Assembly: GCA_933207985.1 (NCBI GenBank)
Contig: OW240924.1
Span: 70,798,742-70,862,741 of the forward strand
Reading direction: 5' to 3'
DNA length: 64,000 nt
From: Pelobates cultripes
Lineage: Eukaryota > Chordata > Amphibia > Anura > Pelobatidae
Of the stretch, positions 42,834 to 53,907 are shown in pieces. The notes under the pieces were generated by a model. The model had not been told where the DNA came from, did not search any database, and saw only the letters and a list, made by a program, of their open reading frames with translations. The number at the start of each line of letters is the position of its first letter. The first letter of the stretch is position 1. The position numbers were made by a program, and so were the translations under genes.

Positions 42834-43504
42834 CCGTGGCTTTGTTCTGACTCCATGTTTATCTTTAACCTTTACCTGTGTTGTCTGGTGTGTCTCTTTA
42901 ATAATAACTATGGACTAGGTCAATGTAGAAATTAGGGATATGTGGAAGGTACCATAAACAGATTGCATTCTAGGACGTTCCCTAGAAATCCCATCCTCGT
43001 GATGGCTGTCTAGAAATGCCTAGAACCTGAAGATTTATATAAAGAGCTTTCCTCTATAATAATGACCAATAGTCTGCAAGTGACTCATTTTTTCCTTTGA
43101 AATCTTGAAATAGCACAGTGGTTTCACATTCCTGACATTATCAGACACCATACAGTGATAAGAGGTGGAAAAGAGAGATTTGAGATATGCAAGTCACCTT
43201 CCTGGCAGTCATATTGTCTCCTCGATCTTAACTGTAAATGTGTTTTCCATAGTTATTGTATTTTTGGTGTTGCAGTTCTATATTTACATGTAGGTCTCTT
43301 TGTATAAAAGAAAAACCCTTTCCTTCTGTGCAATAATTCTACCTGAACCTTATAATTCTGCAGTCTATTGTAACAATTAGAAAAAGTGACATTGCCTCAA
43401 TTCCATATATTGCACATACTCCACATAGGAAAAATCACACATCATTCTAAACATCAATAACCAACTGATTTAGGCAGGTTATTCACTAAACATTTAATTG
43501 TATA
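42834..43504. other. No supported gene
   Basis: No repeat ends, tandem arrays or convincing frames are seen. Confidence 0.3.
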
Positions 43505-43575
43505 TTTACTATTATTTATACAGAACCAACATATTCTGCAGTGTTGTATAAAATGGAAACAAGCAAACATTAAAA
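43505..43575 (-). mobile_element. L2-type LINE tail, worn
   Basis: TTTACTATTATTTATACAGAAC then CAACATATTCTGCAGTGTTG is a degraded form of the reversed L2 tail (TTATATAGCGCCAACAGATT at 49449). Confidence 0.45.
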
Positions 43576-43699
43576 AAAAGTTTAGTTTCATTGTAATTAT
43601 TTCCAAAATCTAGGGGATAAATCAGGGGACTCATGTGCCCCATTCTAATTTTTAAACCCTGACCTTTATGGCCAGGTTTGAATACCACCGGTCCAGGCA

Positions 43700-43890
43700 T
43701 ACTTACAAGGCGTAGTGTAGGAACTCACCTATTGAGGCTTGCCTTGACGTGGCAGGTGAGCTTATATATTCAAATGGACATTAGAATTAAACTAAAGAGC
43801 CTCCATTTTTGTTTGAATGCACATGGGGATTTGGGCCAGAGCGCAGGTAACGTTTTCTTTGTTTTTATTAAATACTTACAAGGCATCCCA
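43700..43890. repeat. Unnamed interspersed repeat, related to 53385-53540
   Basis: GGCTTGCCTTGACGTGGCAG, then GCCTCCATTTTTGTTTGAAT, then GGCCAGAGCGCAGGTAACG occurs in the same order and spacing at 53385-53540 (GTCTGCCTTGACGTTGGCAG, GACCTCCATTTGTCTAAATA, AGAGAGCGCAGGTAACTTTT). It is probably part of a retroelement, of unknown class. Confidence 0.6.
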
Positions 43891-44289
43891 CAACACCACC
43901 AACTGTATAGGAATCTGGTAGGGAGCTCCACTTTAAGCGTGTGCGCCAATCCTGAACCACTAGTGCATGGTGTCTCCTAACTTTACGCTCCCCTTTAGTC
44001 CCAGTCTAGACAGATCCTGCTGTCTTTATTTGGACATGGGACGAAGCCCTGGGGACATGGGCGTCCGCAGGGGGGGCAAAGGGGGGCACTTGCTCCCCCT
44101 TGGATTTTTCAGCTTGTGCTGCTTTTTTCGTGTGAGATTTAAAATGAACTGTAATACCGGCGCCGGCGCTGTGTATAGAGAGAGACAGGGATAGGAAGCT
44201 GCATCTTATCCCTGCTTCTCTCTGCTAATTGAAACCGCAGGGGAACAACACATGCAGCCAGAGACAGCCTACAGATCAGGTAAGTGAGG

Positions 44290-44650
44290 GATGGGGGGAG
44301 GGTTTGAGATAGCCTATAGATTTTTTGGGGGGGCAGCAGCCTATAGATTTTTTGGGCTATAGATTTGGGGGGCAGCAGCCTATAGGTTATTTTGCAGCAA
44401 CCTATAGGTTTTTGGGGAGCAGCAGCCTATAGATTTTTGGGCAGCAGGGGGCAGCAGCCTATAGATTTGGGGGGCAGCAGCCTATAGATTTTGGGGGCAG
44501 CAGCCTAGATTTGTTGGGGCAGCAGCCTATAGATTTGGGGGCAGCAGCCTATAGATTGGGGGGGCATTTGGGGGGGGCAGCAGCCTATAGATTTTGGGAG
44601 GGGGCAGCAGCCTATAGATTAGGGGAGTGAGGCATGGGGGGGCAGCCTAT
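44290..44650. repeat. Minisatellite of GGGGCAGCAGCCTATAGATT units
   Basis: About 14 units of 20-30 bp share GCAGCAGCCTATAGATT followed by a variable G/T run. The last unit is interrupted by the nested element at 44667, and a related GACAGCCTACATGAAG occurs just past it. Confidence 0.92.
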
Positions 44651-44666
44651 AGATTAGGGAAGTGAG

Positions 44667-45528
44667 CATAGGCGTGCGCACCTATTGCATTAGGGTGTGC
44701 ACCCTAAAGCACAAACACACGCCATGTGTATATGTATGTGTGTGTGTGTGTATATATATGTATGTGTGTGTGTGTGAGGGTGCTGTTTGTGAGGGAACTG
44801 GTAGTGTGCTTGTGTGTGTGTGTGAGAGGGTGTTTGTGTGTGCGTCCTTGTTCGGGTCCTGTTAGTGTGCTGTGTGTGAGGGTGCTGTTTGTGAGGGAAC
44901 TGGTAGTGTGCTGTGTGGTTGTGTGTGTGTGTGTGAGAGGGTGTTTGTGTGTGCGTGTTTGTTCGGGTCCTGTTAGTGTGCTGTTTGTGTGCAGGTGTTG
45001 TGTGTTTGTCAGGGTGCTGTTTGTATGAGAGTGTGCTGTTTGTGTGTGGGTGCTGTGTGTTTGTGAGGATGCTGTTAGTGTACTGGGTGTGTGTGGGTGT
45101 TGTATGTGTGTGGGTGCTGTATGTGTGTAGGTGCTGTGTGTGTGTGTAGGTGCTGTTTGTGTGTAGGTGCTGTGTGTGTGTGTGTGTGGGTGCTGTTTGT
45201 GTGTGTGCCGTATGTTTGGGTGGAGGTGGGGGCAGACTAGTTAATATCCCAGTCCTGCTGCCTTCCCTGGTGGTTCAGTGGAGAGTGAACTCTAGCCCGG
45301 GTTGTCTGCTGCCTCCCTCCATGCTGCTGTGGACCGGTGAGGTAGAACTTTGATCTCCCCACCGGCCCATGGAGGCTTAGACCAGAGCCGCCGCTCGGAT
45401 AGCGTCGGCTCTGCATGAGCCGACCGGGGAGATCCAGAGATCTCCCCTGCCGGTCTCAATCCATTGGCGTGCCGCGGGGATTAGGGTGTGCCCAGGCACA
45501 CCCGACACACCCCGTGCGCACGCCTATA
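44667..45528. mobile_element. Nested hAT-like element with perfect 8-bp duplication
   Basis: Ends CATAGGCGTGCGCAC and GTGCGCACGCCTATA are inverted repeats with a single change at the tip. GAAGTGAG is duplicated at 44659-44666 and 45529-45536. The interior is a GT-rich array (44720-45220) followed by a GC-rich patch with a CCGGGGAGATC / GATCTCCCC stem near 45424-45450. There is no transposase. Confidence 0.9.
44720..45220. repeat. GT-rich array in the nested element
   Basis: Units such as GTGTGCTGTTTGTGTGTAGG repeat with variable GT length. Cys/Val-rich frames here (up to 100 codons) are artefacts. Confidence 0.92.
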
Positions 45529-45559
45529 GAAGTGAGGGATGGGGGAGACAGCCTACATG

Positions 45560-46050
45560 AAGAGTCAGCAAGGAGCAGGAAGGTAAGGTAAGAAAAGGAG
45601 AAGGAACAGAAATGAGCAGGAAGGGACATCAAGGAGCAGCAAGGAGCTGGAAGGGACAGCAAGGAGCACAAAAGGTAAAGTAGGAGAAGGAGCACAAAGG
45701 AACAGAAATGAACAGGAAGGGTCAGCAAGGAGCTGGAAGGTAAAGCAGCACAAAGGTAAAGTAGAAGGAGCAGAAAGGGTCAGAAATGAGCTGGAAGGGG
45801 CAGAAGGAGCACAAAGGTAAAGTAGGAGAATGAGCAGGAAGAGGCAGCAAGGAGCAGAAAGGGACAGCAAGGAGCAGAAAGGTAAAGGAGCAGAAAGAAT
45901 CAGAAGGAGCACAAAGGTAAAGTAGGAGAAAGAGCAGAAAGGGACAGCAGAAAGTAGCAGAAAGGTAAAAGAGCAGAAGGGGCCAAGGATAGAAAACAGT
46001 GTCAGAAGAAAAAAAAAGACTGTTAAATGAAGGAGAGGAAAAGGAGATTG
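45560..46050. repeat. AG-rich minisatellite
   Basis: Loose units built on AGCAGGAAGGGACAGCAAGG and CACAAAGGTAAAGTAGGAGA repeat for about 490 bp. The 172-codon minus-strand frame (46083-45565), rich in Leu, Ser, Pro and Phe, simply reads the array and is not a gene. Confidence 0.88.
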
Positions 46051-46498
46051 GAGCAGGAAGGACAAATGAAGTGAACCCTCCACTTTATTCTGGACACCAC
46101 ATCATAAGCTTTGGTACCTGGGCCAGGCAGGGAAACGCTGGACCTTCTCATCTCCAAAGGTAAAAAAATATCAGTATTAATGCGTTCACTTTTATTTACT
46201 GAGTGTCAGGAAGCACAGAGTGCCGTTGGGTAGGGGTGTTGATGATTGGCTAGGGTGGTCAGCTGGCACTCTAAGCCAATCAGTAGCTCCCCATTCATAA
46301 AAAAGTAAAAATATTTTATGAACCGGGAAGTAGCGATTGGCTTAGAGTGTCAACTGTCCACTCTAGCCAATCAGCGGCACCCATGCCTGACGTCAATCTG
46401 CACTTCCTGACACTCTGTTTCAGAAGCCAAATACCACTGAGCGACCTGGAGCTGGAGGAAGCCTTTGGGGTTAAACCATTTGAGAGCAATTTAACCCC

Positions 46499-46587
46499 TT
46501 AAAGGAAAGCGAGCACCCAGGGGCTTCCTGGCATCATAGCATTTTCATTTAGGTGAAGTTGTTATGGTGACCAGAATGGTCCTTTAA
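46499..46587. mobile_element. Short T2-like MITE, 89 bp
   Basis: TTAA 46499-46502 then AGGAAAGCGAGCACCC, and at the right GTGACCAGAATGGTCCTTTAA (TTAA 46584-46587). It is probably an internally deleted member. Confidence 0.55.
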
Positions 46588-46592
46588 TTTGC

Positions 46593-46745
46593 TTAAAGGA
46601 ACACTATAGTGTCAGGAATACAAACATATATTCCTGACACCATAGTTGTGAAAACGCTATTCACCCTGGCTTTATGTGATAATGGCTATGCCCCTTCCCT
46701 TTCATGACACTGTCAAAAAGGTACCAAGCATGGATGTCATTACAA
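46593..46745 (-). mobile_element. T2-type MITE end fragment
   Basis: TTAA 46593-46596 then AGGAACACTATAGTGTCAGG, with the hairpin partner TTCCTGACACCATAG, is the GTCAGG-type end of a T2 MITE. The other end is missing. Confidence 0.75.
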
Positions 46746-46781
46746 TTATGCCCCCCCCTGGAAAAATTCCTGCGGACGCCC

Positions 46782-47279
46782 ATGCCTGGGGAAGACATTT
46801 ACTGGACCCCAATGGCAGAAAATTGGTAACCTATTATACCACTGTTCCTTAAATGAGCACTCAACTTCCCACATTGAGAGGTGGGGGAGGGGAGGGGGAG
46901 AATCACCGTTTAGTAGCATTTTCATGCATGCATTCTTTAGAGGTATATCTTAAAAGAGCTTGAAAAGTATACAGTTCTTGTGAACTGCAGCCTTAGCAAG
47001 CCCTCACCTTTTTTTCCAGAAGAGACTTGCAGTCTCTTCACAGGAAAATAACCAATCAGAAGTTTCTCATTGAGAAGCCTCTGAATTGGTGCACACATGC
47101 ACACAAGTGCACTGCCTGTTCGTGCACAAGCGCACAGATACGGGTGCGCGAGCACACGTCTGTTTTGAGGTCTGGAGCCAAGGAAATGGTGAGTGGGGAA
47201 GCAGGCACGCTCAAGGAGTCTGCAAACCTCCCTGGCTGTTTGATTGACAGCCAATGTGGTGTTCCCTAGCATAGAAATC
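46782..47279. other. No supported gene
   Basis: A 115-codon minus-strand frame (47284-46937) and an 80-codon plus frame (47027-47269) overlap. Neither shows a domain. The region has the look of T2-like interior (CAATCAGAAGTTTCTCATTG). Confidence 0.35.
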
Positions 47280-47375
47280 AGCACTTTTATAAACTGGAAC
47301 TAAACTAGTCTACTCCTCACCCATAAAGCACTTCAGCAAACTGAAGTGCTTTTGGGGTGTGGAGTGGTCCTTTAA
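47280..47375 (+). mobile_element. T2-like MITE, right-end fragment
   Basis: CTACTCCTCACCCATAAAGC with its hairpin complement ending GTGGAGTGGTCCTTTAA (TTAA 47372-47375) is a terminal hairpin of the T2 type. Confidence 0.6.
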
Positions 47376-49429
47376 GTATTAATACACAGGAAATGCCTTA
47401 TATACTTTGCTTTTATACTTTTATATACTATGTTACAGAGAGGGTTATCCACTGGACTTTGCTTGAAGTGCCATAACACAAAGAGTACGACGCTACGCAT
47501 CTGGTGGAATTGCCCTTTGATACACTGGAGGAAAATCCAAATCTAAATTCTCTGCCAATTCACCCACCTTTGAACCAGCACTCTTTCTCCTACGTGGTGA
47601 CATATAACTAGTCAATGAAAGTCCACATCTGGAACATTGTGGAGAGCCTCATTCCACTGTACTGGGAGCAGTCTATCACTTGCCCCCTTCCAGACCTATG
47701 TTATTCATGCATGGAGAAACTCTGAGCTATGAACGGGTTGATTTTTGCTGCATCTGGGAGGGAGCAGACGTACGCGGGCATTTGGATGCATTGGATTGTG
47801 ACTTTCACATCAGGGGACTTAAGAGTTTTGCTGTTCTAGTTTATGGTGTACCCGTGTGGTAATTGCTCCTGGTGTGGATGAGGCTCAAGAGATGTAGGAA
47901 ACGGTCACATTTCTGGCTACCATGCAGTGATTACACTCTCCGGTGGGAGTCGCTTGGCAACCTCAAAGTCCGGGTATCCATGACTCTTATGTGCGGGAGA
48001 ACACTATGCACTGTTCTCCATGCTGCACGGCATTCTCCTGCTCCGGCTACAAGACATGTTCCTCATGTCACAGGGGTCATGGGGTTGCCAGGCATTGTGC
48101 AAAACACTACATTTTTTAATAAAAAATGTAAGGGTCATAATTACGGGACACTTCCTTCTCCCTTCCCAAGTCGCACCCTTTTGCATGATTTGGCGAATGG
48201 TGATGATGCTGTCCAATAATGTTTACATTCACCATATTTGTGTATATATATATATTTCCCTCTTCGTCTCTGTTACCCGAGAATGCATTCAGAGATCGTT
48301 TATATTCTTGTTACTGACTATTCTGTTTATCTGCTATTCTTGACTTCTGTTTCTGCCCATTTATTTATATGTACTTCTAGAATCCTTGACCTCGTTTTTT
48401 TTTCTACTTTACTATTTTCACCTATCCTCAATGGCAGAAAATGCAAGTATACGGAACCTCTGTTTCTTATTTGCCAATAATTTCCCTATTCTCTGTGTTA
48501 GGGTGTATTGGAGACACGCTGGACACATGGTATGCCATATTGGGTAGATCTGCAAGGGCTTTTAGTGTTATTTTATTGCTTTGGTTGTCCGCTCCCAATA
48601 AAATACAGTACTGTCAATGATATATCTGTTAAATTTAAAAGTACATTTTAAAAAAGCATAATAGACAGAGGTGCCCTTGTTCCAATATTGATTGTTACTT
48701 TATAAAAGAATAGCAATCTCATTGCCAATATTCCATTATCCAAGGGAGCAGAACAATGATAAACTGTAACTAGAGTCATGGTACGCAGTTTACTTTTTTG
48801 GAGTGACTACATTTTTTGTTACCATGCTTCTCACCCCCCTGGTGACAAAAAACAGATGGGGAACTCAGAAGGAAATATGGGAGACATATCTTGCACAGGG
48901 ATGATATGAAGGCAGCTTCTTGACTGTGAAGTGCTCAGTGATTAACTTTGAAAGCCAGAGAATTATGGTGTTTTTTTTTTGCGTATGCATGCTGTGTGTG
49001 GGAGTGTGATTCTTACATTCATACACTGAGTACTGCCAATATGTGCTGCAAAAAAAGAACCAATTCAGAAGAGCTGGAATGGTCCATGGGACCACAGACA
49101 CTATTTTCCTATACCCACTCATTTAATTTACATTCTCTGTGTACAAGCAAAGGATGTTCATTAACTCCTGCAAAAACTGTAAAAGAGACCAGAACAAGGA
49201 AGTTTAGCAAAAGATAATAAATGTCTCCTGCCCACATAAAATGTTCCATTCCCGAGAACAATGTATTTAAATGTAATTCTGATTAGCTTGGGTGTAAATA
49301 TAGCGAAATGCCATTATAAGAGGCACATTTACAATGTATTGTGGCCTGGTTTTCCTTTATATTTTAAATCACTGTATACAGACAACTGGCCTGCTGTTAA
49401 TTCAAACTTTAAAAAAAATAAAATTTATT
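47376..49429. other. Unclassified, partly retroelement-like sequence
   Basis: The patch 47640-48620 has less AT-rich text with broken frames (for example 47680-47862 and 47863-48219) and ends near CTCCCAATAAAATACAGTAC (48594-48613), an AATAAA followed by loss of similarity. This could be the 3' part of an old plus-strand retroelement, but no domain was recognisable. 48640-49429 shows nothing I can assign. Confidence 0.3.
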
Positions 49430-49684
49430 TATTTGTTTATTATTGCCATTTATATAGCGCCAACAGATTCCGTAGCGCTTTACAATATTATGAGAGGGGA
49501 TTTAACTATAAATAGGACAATTACAAATAAACTTACAGGAACAATAGGTTGAAGAGGACCCTGCTCAATCGAGCTTACATTCTATAGGAGGTGGGGTGTA
49601 AAACACAGTAGGACAGGAATTTGCAATCAAATAAGGTGGGCTGCCCTTTAGGAGAGGGCAAGAGACAGGTATGTGAGGTAGGGG

Positions 49685-51988
49685 TTAGTCTTGGAGGCCA
49701 TAAGCTTTCCTAAAGAGATGGGTTTTAAGGCACTTCTTAAAAGATGCAAGACTAGGGGAGAGTCTGATGGCGGGAGGCAGGCTATTCCATAGGAAGGGAG
49801 CCGCCCGCGAGAAGTCCTGCAAGCGCGAGTTGGCCGTACGGGTGCGGACAACGGACAGGAGGTGGTCACGGGCAGAGCGGAGAGACCGAGAAGGGACATA
49901 CCTATGGATCTGTGAGGAGATATAAGAGGGGCTAGAGTTGTTCAGTGCTTTATAGGTGTGAGTTAGTGCCTTGAATTGACTCCTATAGCACACAGGAAGC
50001 CAATGTAAGGACTGGCAGAGGGGTGAGGTGTGAGAGAACCGACTAGAGAGGAAAATCAGTCTAGCAGCAGCGTTCATTACAGACTGTAGGGGTGCAGTAC
50101 GGCTTTTGGGAAGACCAAGCAGGAGAGGGTTACAATAATCCATGCGGGAAATTACTAGAGCATGGACAAGCTCCTTGGTAGTATCTGGTGCAAGAAAGGG
50201 GCGGATGCGGGCTATGTTTTTAAGATGGAATCTACAGGATTTGGCAATATGCTGGATGTGAGGCTCAAAGGTGAGACCAGAGTCAAGTATGACGCCAAGA
50301 CAGCGCGCTTGCAAGGATGGGCTGATGTTGGTACCACAAACGTGAAGGGAGAGCGAAAGAGGAGGATCAGTATTAGGAGGAGGAAAGACAAGGAGCTCGG
50401 TTTTTGAGAGATTGAGTTTCAGAAAGCGGGAGGACATCCATTCAGAGATGGAAGGAAGGCAAGCAGTGACACGTTGCAGGACAGCAGGGGAGAGGTCTGG
50501 GGAGGAGAGATATAGCTGGGTGTCATCAGCGTACAGGTGGTAGTGGAATCCAAATGAGGTAATAAGTTTGCCAAGAGAGGCAATATAAAGAGAAAATAGA
50601 ACGGGACCAAGGACGGAGCCTTGGGGGACTCCAACCGAGACAGGGCGAGGGGAGGAGGTATCATTAGAAAAAGAGACACTGAATGAGCGTTGGGAGAGAT
50701 AAGAGGAAAACCATGAGAGGACAGAGTCACAGAGACCAAGCGATTGCAGAGTTTGAAGAAGGAGAGCATGATCAACGGTGTCAAAGGCCGCTGAGAGGTC
50801 AAGAAGAATTAGTATGGAGTAGTGGCCTTTGGATTTAGCTGCGATTAGGTCGTTAGTAACTTTGATAAGGGCAGTCTCTGTAGAGTGGAGAGGGCGGAAG
50901 CCAGATTGAAGGGGGTCAAGGAGAGAGTTGGAATTGAGGAAATGAGACACACGGGTAAAGACAAGTCTTTCCAGAAGCTTTGAGGAAAAAGGGAGCAGGG
51001 ATATGGGACGGTAGTTAGAGGGGGTGGACGGGTCGAGGGATGGTTTTTTTAGTATAGGTACTACAGTGGCATGTTTAAGGTCAGCAGGGACGATGCCAGA
51101 AGAGAGCGAGCAGTTGAAGATGTGTGTTAGAGAAGGCACGAGACAAGTGGAGAGAGATCTGATAAGGTGAGATGGGACAGGATCGAGCGGGCAAGTGGTG
51201 GGGCGAGAGGAGCAAAGAAGAGCAGCTACCTCTTGGTCAGTGGCTGGGGAGAATGTCTGAAGGGTAGGAAAGGCATGATCTATGTGTGATTGAGAAACAG
51301 AAAGGCAAGGAGGGGAGAATTCTTTCCTTAGCTGTTCAATTTTGTCAGTGAAGTAACATGCAAAGTTATCAGCAGTAAGGTTGGTTTGGGGGGTGGCCAC
51401 AACGGGGCGAAGAAGAGAATTAAAGGTGTCAAAGAGACGCCTGGGGTTGCGGGAACATGAACTAATGAGAGAGGAAAAATAGGACTGTTTGGCAAGGGCA
51501 AGGGCTGCACTGTATAAACACAATATGAATCTATAGTGGAGAAAGTCTGACTGGGTGCGATACTTTCTCCAGGAGCGTTCAGCACAACGGGAGCATCTTT
51601 GCAGGTAGCGCGTTGATTTAGTATGCCATGGTTGAGGGCGGGTCCTCCTTGAGGTGCTTGTTTGGAGTGGTGCTGCAGTGTTCAAGGCAGATGTATGAGT
51701 AGAGTTATATATGGAGATGGCCAGTGAAGGACAGGAGAGGGAAGGGGTGGACAGCAGTTGTGAATCAATGTCAGCTGACAACTGTTGGAGATCAAGAGAA
51801 TTAAGGTCCCTCCTGAGTTGAGGGTGGTTAGGCGGAGGTTGTTGGGTGAGGGGGTACGTGAGAGCAAACGATAAGAGGTGGTGATCAGAGAGTGGATACG
51901 GAGTGTTGCAGATATTAGATACAGTACATGCATAAGTGAAGATTAGGTCAAGGGTATTGCCAGCTACATGGGTGGGGAATTTGCCCAC
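49685..51988 (-). CDS. L2-type LINE ORF2, end of endonuclease plus reverse transcriptase (767 codons)
   Basis: This frame starts inside the endonuclease domain ([12 protein letters not shown], then [10 protein letters not shown] at about 32-41, the SDH motif). It contains the complete polymerase: [20 protein letters not shown] (325-344), [14 protein letters not shown] (361-374), [14 protein letters not shown] (394-407), [18 protein letters not shown] (452-469) and the catalytic YADD at 486-489 ([13 protein letters not shown]). The C-terminus [19 protein letters not shown] is typical of L2. The enzyme would prime reverse transcription of its own RNA at a nicked target. No stop occurs across the polymerase, so the copy is young, but it depends on the upstream frame at 51964-52881 from which it is split by one base. 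Confidence 0.93.
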   Translation of the reverse strand: MGKFPTHVAGNTLDLIFTYACTVSNICNTPYPLSDHHLLSFALTYPLTQQPPPNHPQLRRDLNSLDLQQLSADIDSQLLSTPSLSCPSLAISIYNSTHTSALNTAAPLQTSTSRRTRPQPWHTKSTRYLQRCSRCAERSWRKYRTQSDFLHYRFILCLYSAALALAKQSYFSSLISSCSRNPRRLFDTFNSLLRPVVATPQTNLTADNFACYFTDKIEQLRKEFSPPCLSVSQSHIDHAFPTLQTFSPATDQEVAALLCSSRPTTCPLDPVPSHLIRSLSTCLVPSLTHIFNCSLSSGIVPADLKHATVVPILKKPSLDPSTPSNYRPISLLPFSSKLLERLVFTRVSHFLNSNSLLDPLQSGFRPLHSTETALIKVTNDLIAAKSKGHYSILILLDLSAAFDTVDHALLLQTLQSLGLCDSVLSWFSSYLSQRSFSVSFSNDTSSPRPVSVGVPQGSVLGPVLFSLYIASLGKLITSFGFHYHLYADDTQLYLSSPDLSPAVLQRVTACLPSISEWMSSRFLKLNLSKTELLVFPPPNTDPPLSLSLHVCGTNISPSLQARCLGVILDSGLTFEPHIQHIAKSCRFHLKNIARIRPFLAPDTTKELVHALVISRMDYCNPLLLGLPKSRTAPLQSVMNAAARLIFLSSRFSHTSPLCQSLHWLPVCYRSQFKALTHTYKALNNSSPSYISSQIHRYVPSRSLRSARDHLLSVVRTRTANSRLQDFSRAAPFLWNSLPPAIRLSPSLASFKKCLKTHLFRKAYGLQD

Positions 51989-52881
51989 TGTGATAGCCCG
52001 AGGGAGGAAGTAATTGAAAGTAGTTTATTGGCTGCAGAGGTCAAAGGTGGGTTTATAGGAATATTGAAGTCCCCGAGAATTAGGGATGGGATGTTAGAAG
52101 AGAGGAAATAGGGTAGCCAGGCAGCAAAGTGGTCAAGGAAGAGAAGAGGGGAACCAGGGGGACGGTAAATAACAGCAATGTTAGCAGAGAAGGGTTTGAA
52201 AAGGCGAATTGACTGTATTTCAAATGACGGGAAAGAGAGGGAAGGGGGGATGGGAAGAGGTTTAAAAGAGCAGTGAGGGGAGAGGAGAAACCCAACACCA
52301 CCACCTTTACATTCAGAGTTTCTTGGGTTGTGGGTAAGTTGGAGACCACCGAAGGACAAAGATGCAGGGGTGGCAGTGTCAGAGGGGGAGAGCCAGGTTT
52401 CTGTTAAGTCTAGTAAATCTATTGAATGAGAGATGAAGAAGTCATGGACAGCAGTGGATTTAGTTATATTGCAAACAGAGCGTGTGTTCCAGAGGGCAGT
52501 TTTGAAGGAGGATTTAGAGGAACAAGAGATGGGTATGAGATTAGTGTGGATCCTTGGGTTAGTATGTGCTGAGTTTGTTGAGAGGGGACCGGGGTTTGGA
52601 GAGACATCACCAGCTGCTAGGAGCAGAAGGATAGAAAGGAAGTGAAGGTGGGAGTAGGATTTTAAAGTTTTGTAGGAGGGTATGTATGTAGAGGATTTGG
52701 AAAGAGTTGGTGGAGATAGGCTGGAAAGGTATGTGTAGAGTGCATGGGATGAATAGAGAGGAGAGGGGAGTAAGGTGGAAGTAATGATGATGGTGTTGCC
52801 AGGGACAGGTGAGTGAAAGGATAGGGATATTTTAGTAATGACAGAAGTTAGTGTTAAAGTGAAAAATAGAAGGGAGAACAT
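51964..52881 (-). CDS. L2-type LINE, 2A-like motif and APE endonuclease N-part (305 codons)
   Basis: Residues 1-90 are hydrophobic and Ser-rich and end [15 protein letters not shown], where GDVSPNPGP (91-99) resembles the 2A ribosome-skipping motif (consensus DxExNPGP, here Ser for Glu). The endonuclease then begins: [11 protein letters not shown] (129-139), [10 protein letters not shown] (159-168, with the metal-binding Glu at about 161), [19 protein letters not shown] (235-244) and LGDFNI (269-274). The frame runs off at QWANSPPM, where a run of C bases seems to have gained one. The remaining endonuclease motifs continue in the next frame. Confidence 0.9.
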   Translation of the reverse strand: MFSLLFFTLTLTSVITKISLSFHSPVPGNTIIITSTLLPSPLYSSHALYTYLSSLSPPTLSKSSTYIPSYKTLKSYSHLHFLSILLLLAAGDVSPNPGPLSTNSAHTNPRIHTNLIPISCSSKSSFKTALWNTRSVCNITKSTAVHDFFISHSIDLLDLTETWLSPSDTATPASLSFGGLQLTHNPRNSECKGGGVGFLLSPHCSFKPLPIPPSLSFPSFEIQSIRLFKPFSANIAVIYRPPGSPLLFLDHFAAWLPYFLSSNIPSLILGDFNIPINPPLTSAANKLLSITSSLGLSQWANSPPM

Positions 52882-52890
52882 TAGAGAAAA

Positions 52891-53384
52891 TGTGTATTAT
52901 ATAGATATGTAGATCATATATACAAACACACACAAATATCAATGAGTGTTTAAACCATTGTAAGGATGCAGTGTGTTAAATGAATTCAGGTGAGGAGTGG
53001 TTTAATGACTTGATTGGTGTGTTACTTCTAATGCATTATGGAGATATATGCCATCTGCAAACCATAAAAAAAAACGAAAATGCTTCCTCTGTGTTTCCCA
53101 TGTTTGCTGTAAATCTACAGCTTTTGCAAAGACCAGGAGCGGCTGGAATTTCTCAGCCAATCCTGCCGCCCAGGAGTAATGGCAGTGAGCACAGGACTTA
53201 TGTTTTTGTATTTGTATTCACTTTTTGTATCACACTGCTTTGTTACACTGCAACCGCCCATCCCATGTGTTCCCTTTTAAGGGTTAATAAGTATATAGGG
53301 GTGTATATAAAAAAAATACCCCTCTCTGTCTCAGTGGAGATATCTTTGCCAGAAGCTCAAGGAAGCAAAGTGAAGGGTCAGGGA
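52891..53384. other. No supported gene; part of an unnamed repeat
   Basis: A 137-codon plus frame (52980-53393) crosses repeat text. GCCGCCCAGGAGTAATGG with AGTGAGCACAGGACTTATG (53161-53200) recurs as GCCGCCCAGGAGTGATGG with AGTGAGCGCAGGCCTTATC about 400 bp on, so the frame is not credited as a gene. Confidence 0.4.
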
Positions 53385-53620
53385 CCCGCTTAGGGGGGTC
53401 TGCCTTGACGTTGGCAGGCGGGCATTCCCTCCAATGGCCATTGAAGTAACTAAATGACCTCCATTTGTCTAAATATACATAGAGATTAAGGAGAGAGCGC
53501 AGGTAACTTTTTCCCTAAGGTTTTTAACTATATATTGGGGCTGATGTGTACTGTGGTCATTGCTGCCGCCCAGGAGTGATGGGAGTGAGCGCAGGCCTTA
53601 TCTTTTTGTATTTGTAATCC
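53385..53620. repeat. Unnamed interspersed repeat, related to 43700-43890
   Basis: See 43700-43890 for the shared blocks. Here the unit is followed at 53562-53618 by a direct repeat of the text at 53161-53219, which suggests a tandem or LTR-like arrangement about 400 bp apart. Confidence 0.55.
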
Positions 53621-53907
53621 TAGCCCTTCCACTGTTTTCACTAAGAGAACCATGCATAGCATAAACGTTAATCATAAAAAGGCATGAGAAAGTCCATTTA
53701 ATTTATCAAAATTTTAAATTGGCTTATTGATATCCAAAGTTTCTTTAAAATCCTTTCCTGTGTTCACCTGTGCTTTGCCAGACCTGTTGCTGTAATGTTT
53801 CTCATATTGTTGGCGCTTGTGGCTCCCTGTCACATTCCCTCTTGTAGAGGAAAGCCGCCTGCTACTTACCTTCTCGAGAGATTCATTTGCTGTTATTTAC
53901 ATTTACT

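Larger units (their letters stand above)
44059..46781. mobile_element. 2.7-kb element with GGGCGTCCGCAGG ends
   Basis: GGGCGTCCGCAGG at 44059-44071 is matched exactly by CCTGCGGACGCCC at 46769-46781. Inside are a tandem array (44290-44650), a nested hAT-like element (44667-45528), an AG-rich array (45560-46050), an inverted pair around GATTGGCTAGGGTGG / CCACTCTAGCCAATC (about 46245-46375) and two T2-like pieces. No transposase is seen. The flanks do not give an unambiguous duplication, so the superfamily is open. Confidence 0.75.
49430..52890 (-). mobile_element. Nearly complete L2/CR1-clade LINE
   Basis: About 3.46 kb on the minus strand: an N-terminal region with a 2A-like motif, an APE-type endonuclease, a reverse transcriptase, and a 3' end with CGCTACGGAATCTGTTGGCG and a TATATAAATGGCAATAATAA tail. 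One single-base frameshift near 51985 separates the two long frames. The same 3' tail recurs at 38552-38740 and, worn, at several other places here. The 5' limit is uncertain, and no flanking duplication was found. Confidence 0.93.

Noticed and set aside
45565..46083. 172-codon Leu/Ser/Phe-rich minus frame resembling a membrane protein
   Set aside because: It is the complement of an AG-rich tandem array; the hydrophobic look is a by-product of CTTCC-type repeats.
52980..53393. 137-codon plus-strand frame downstream of the LINE
   Set aside because: Part of it lies in repeat text duplicated 400 bp away, and it has no domain or splice context.
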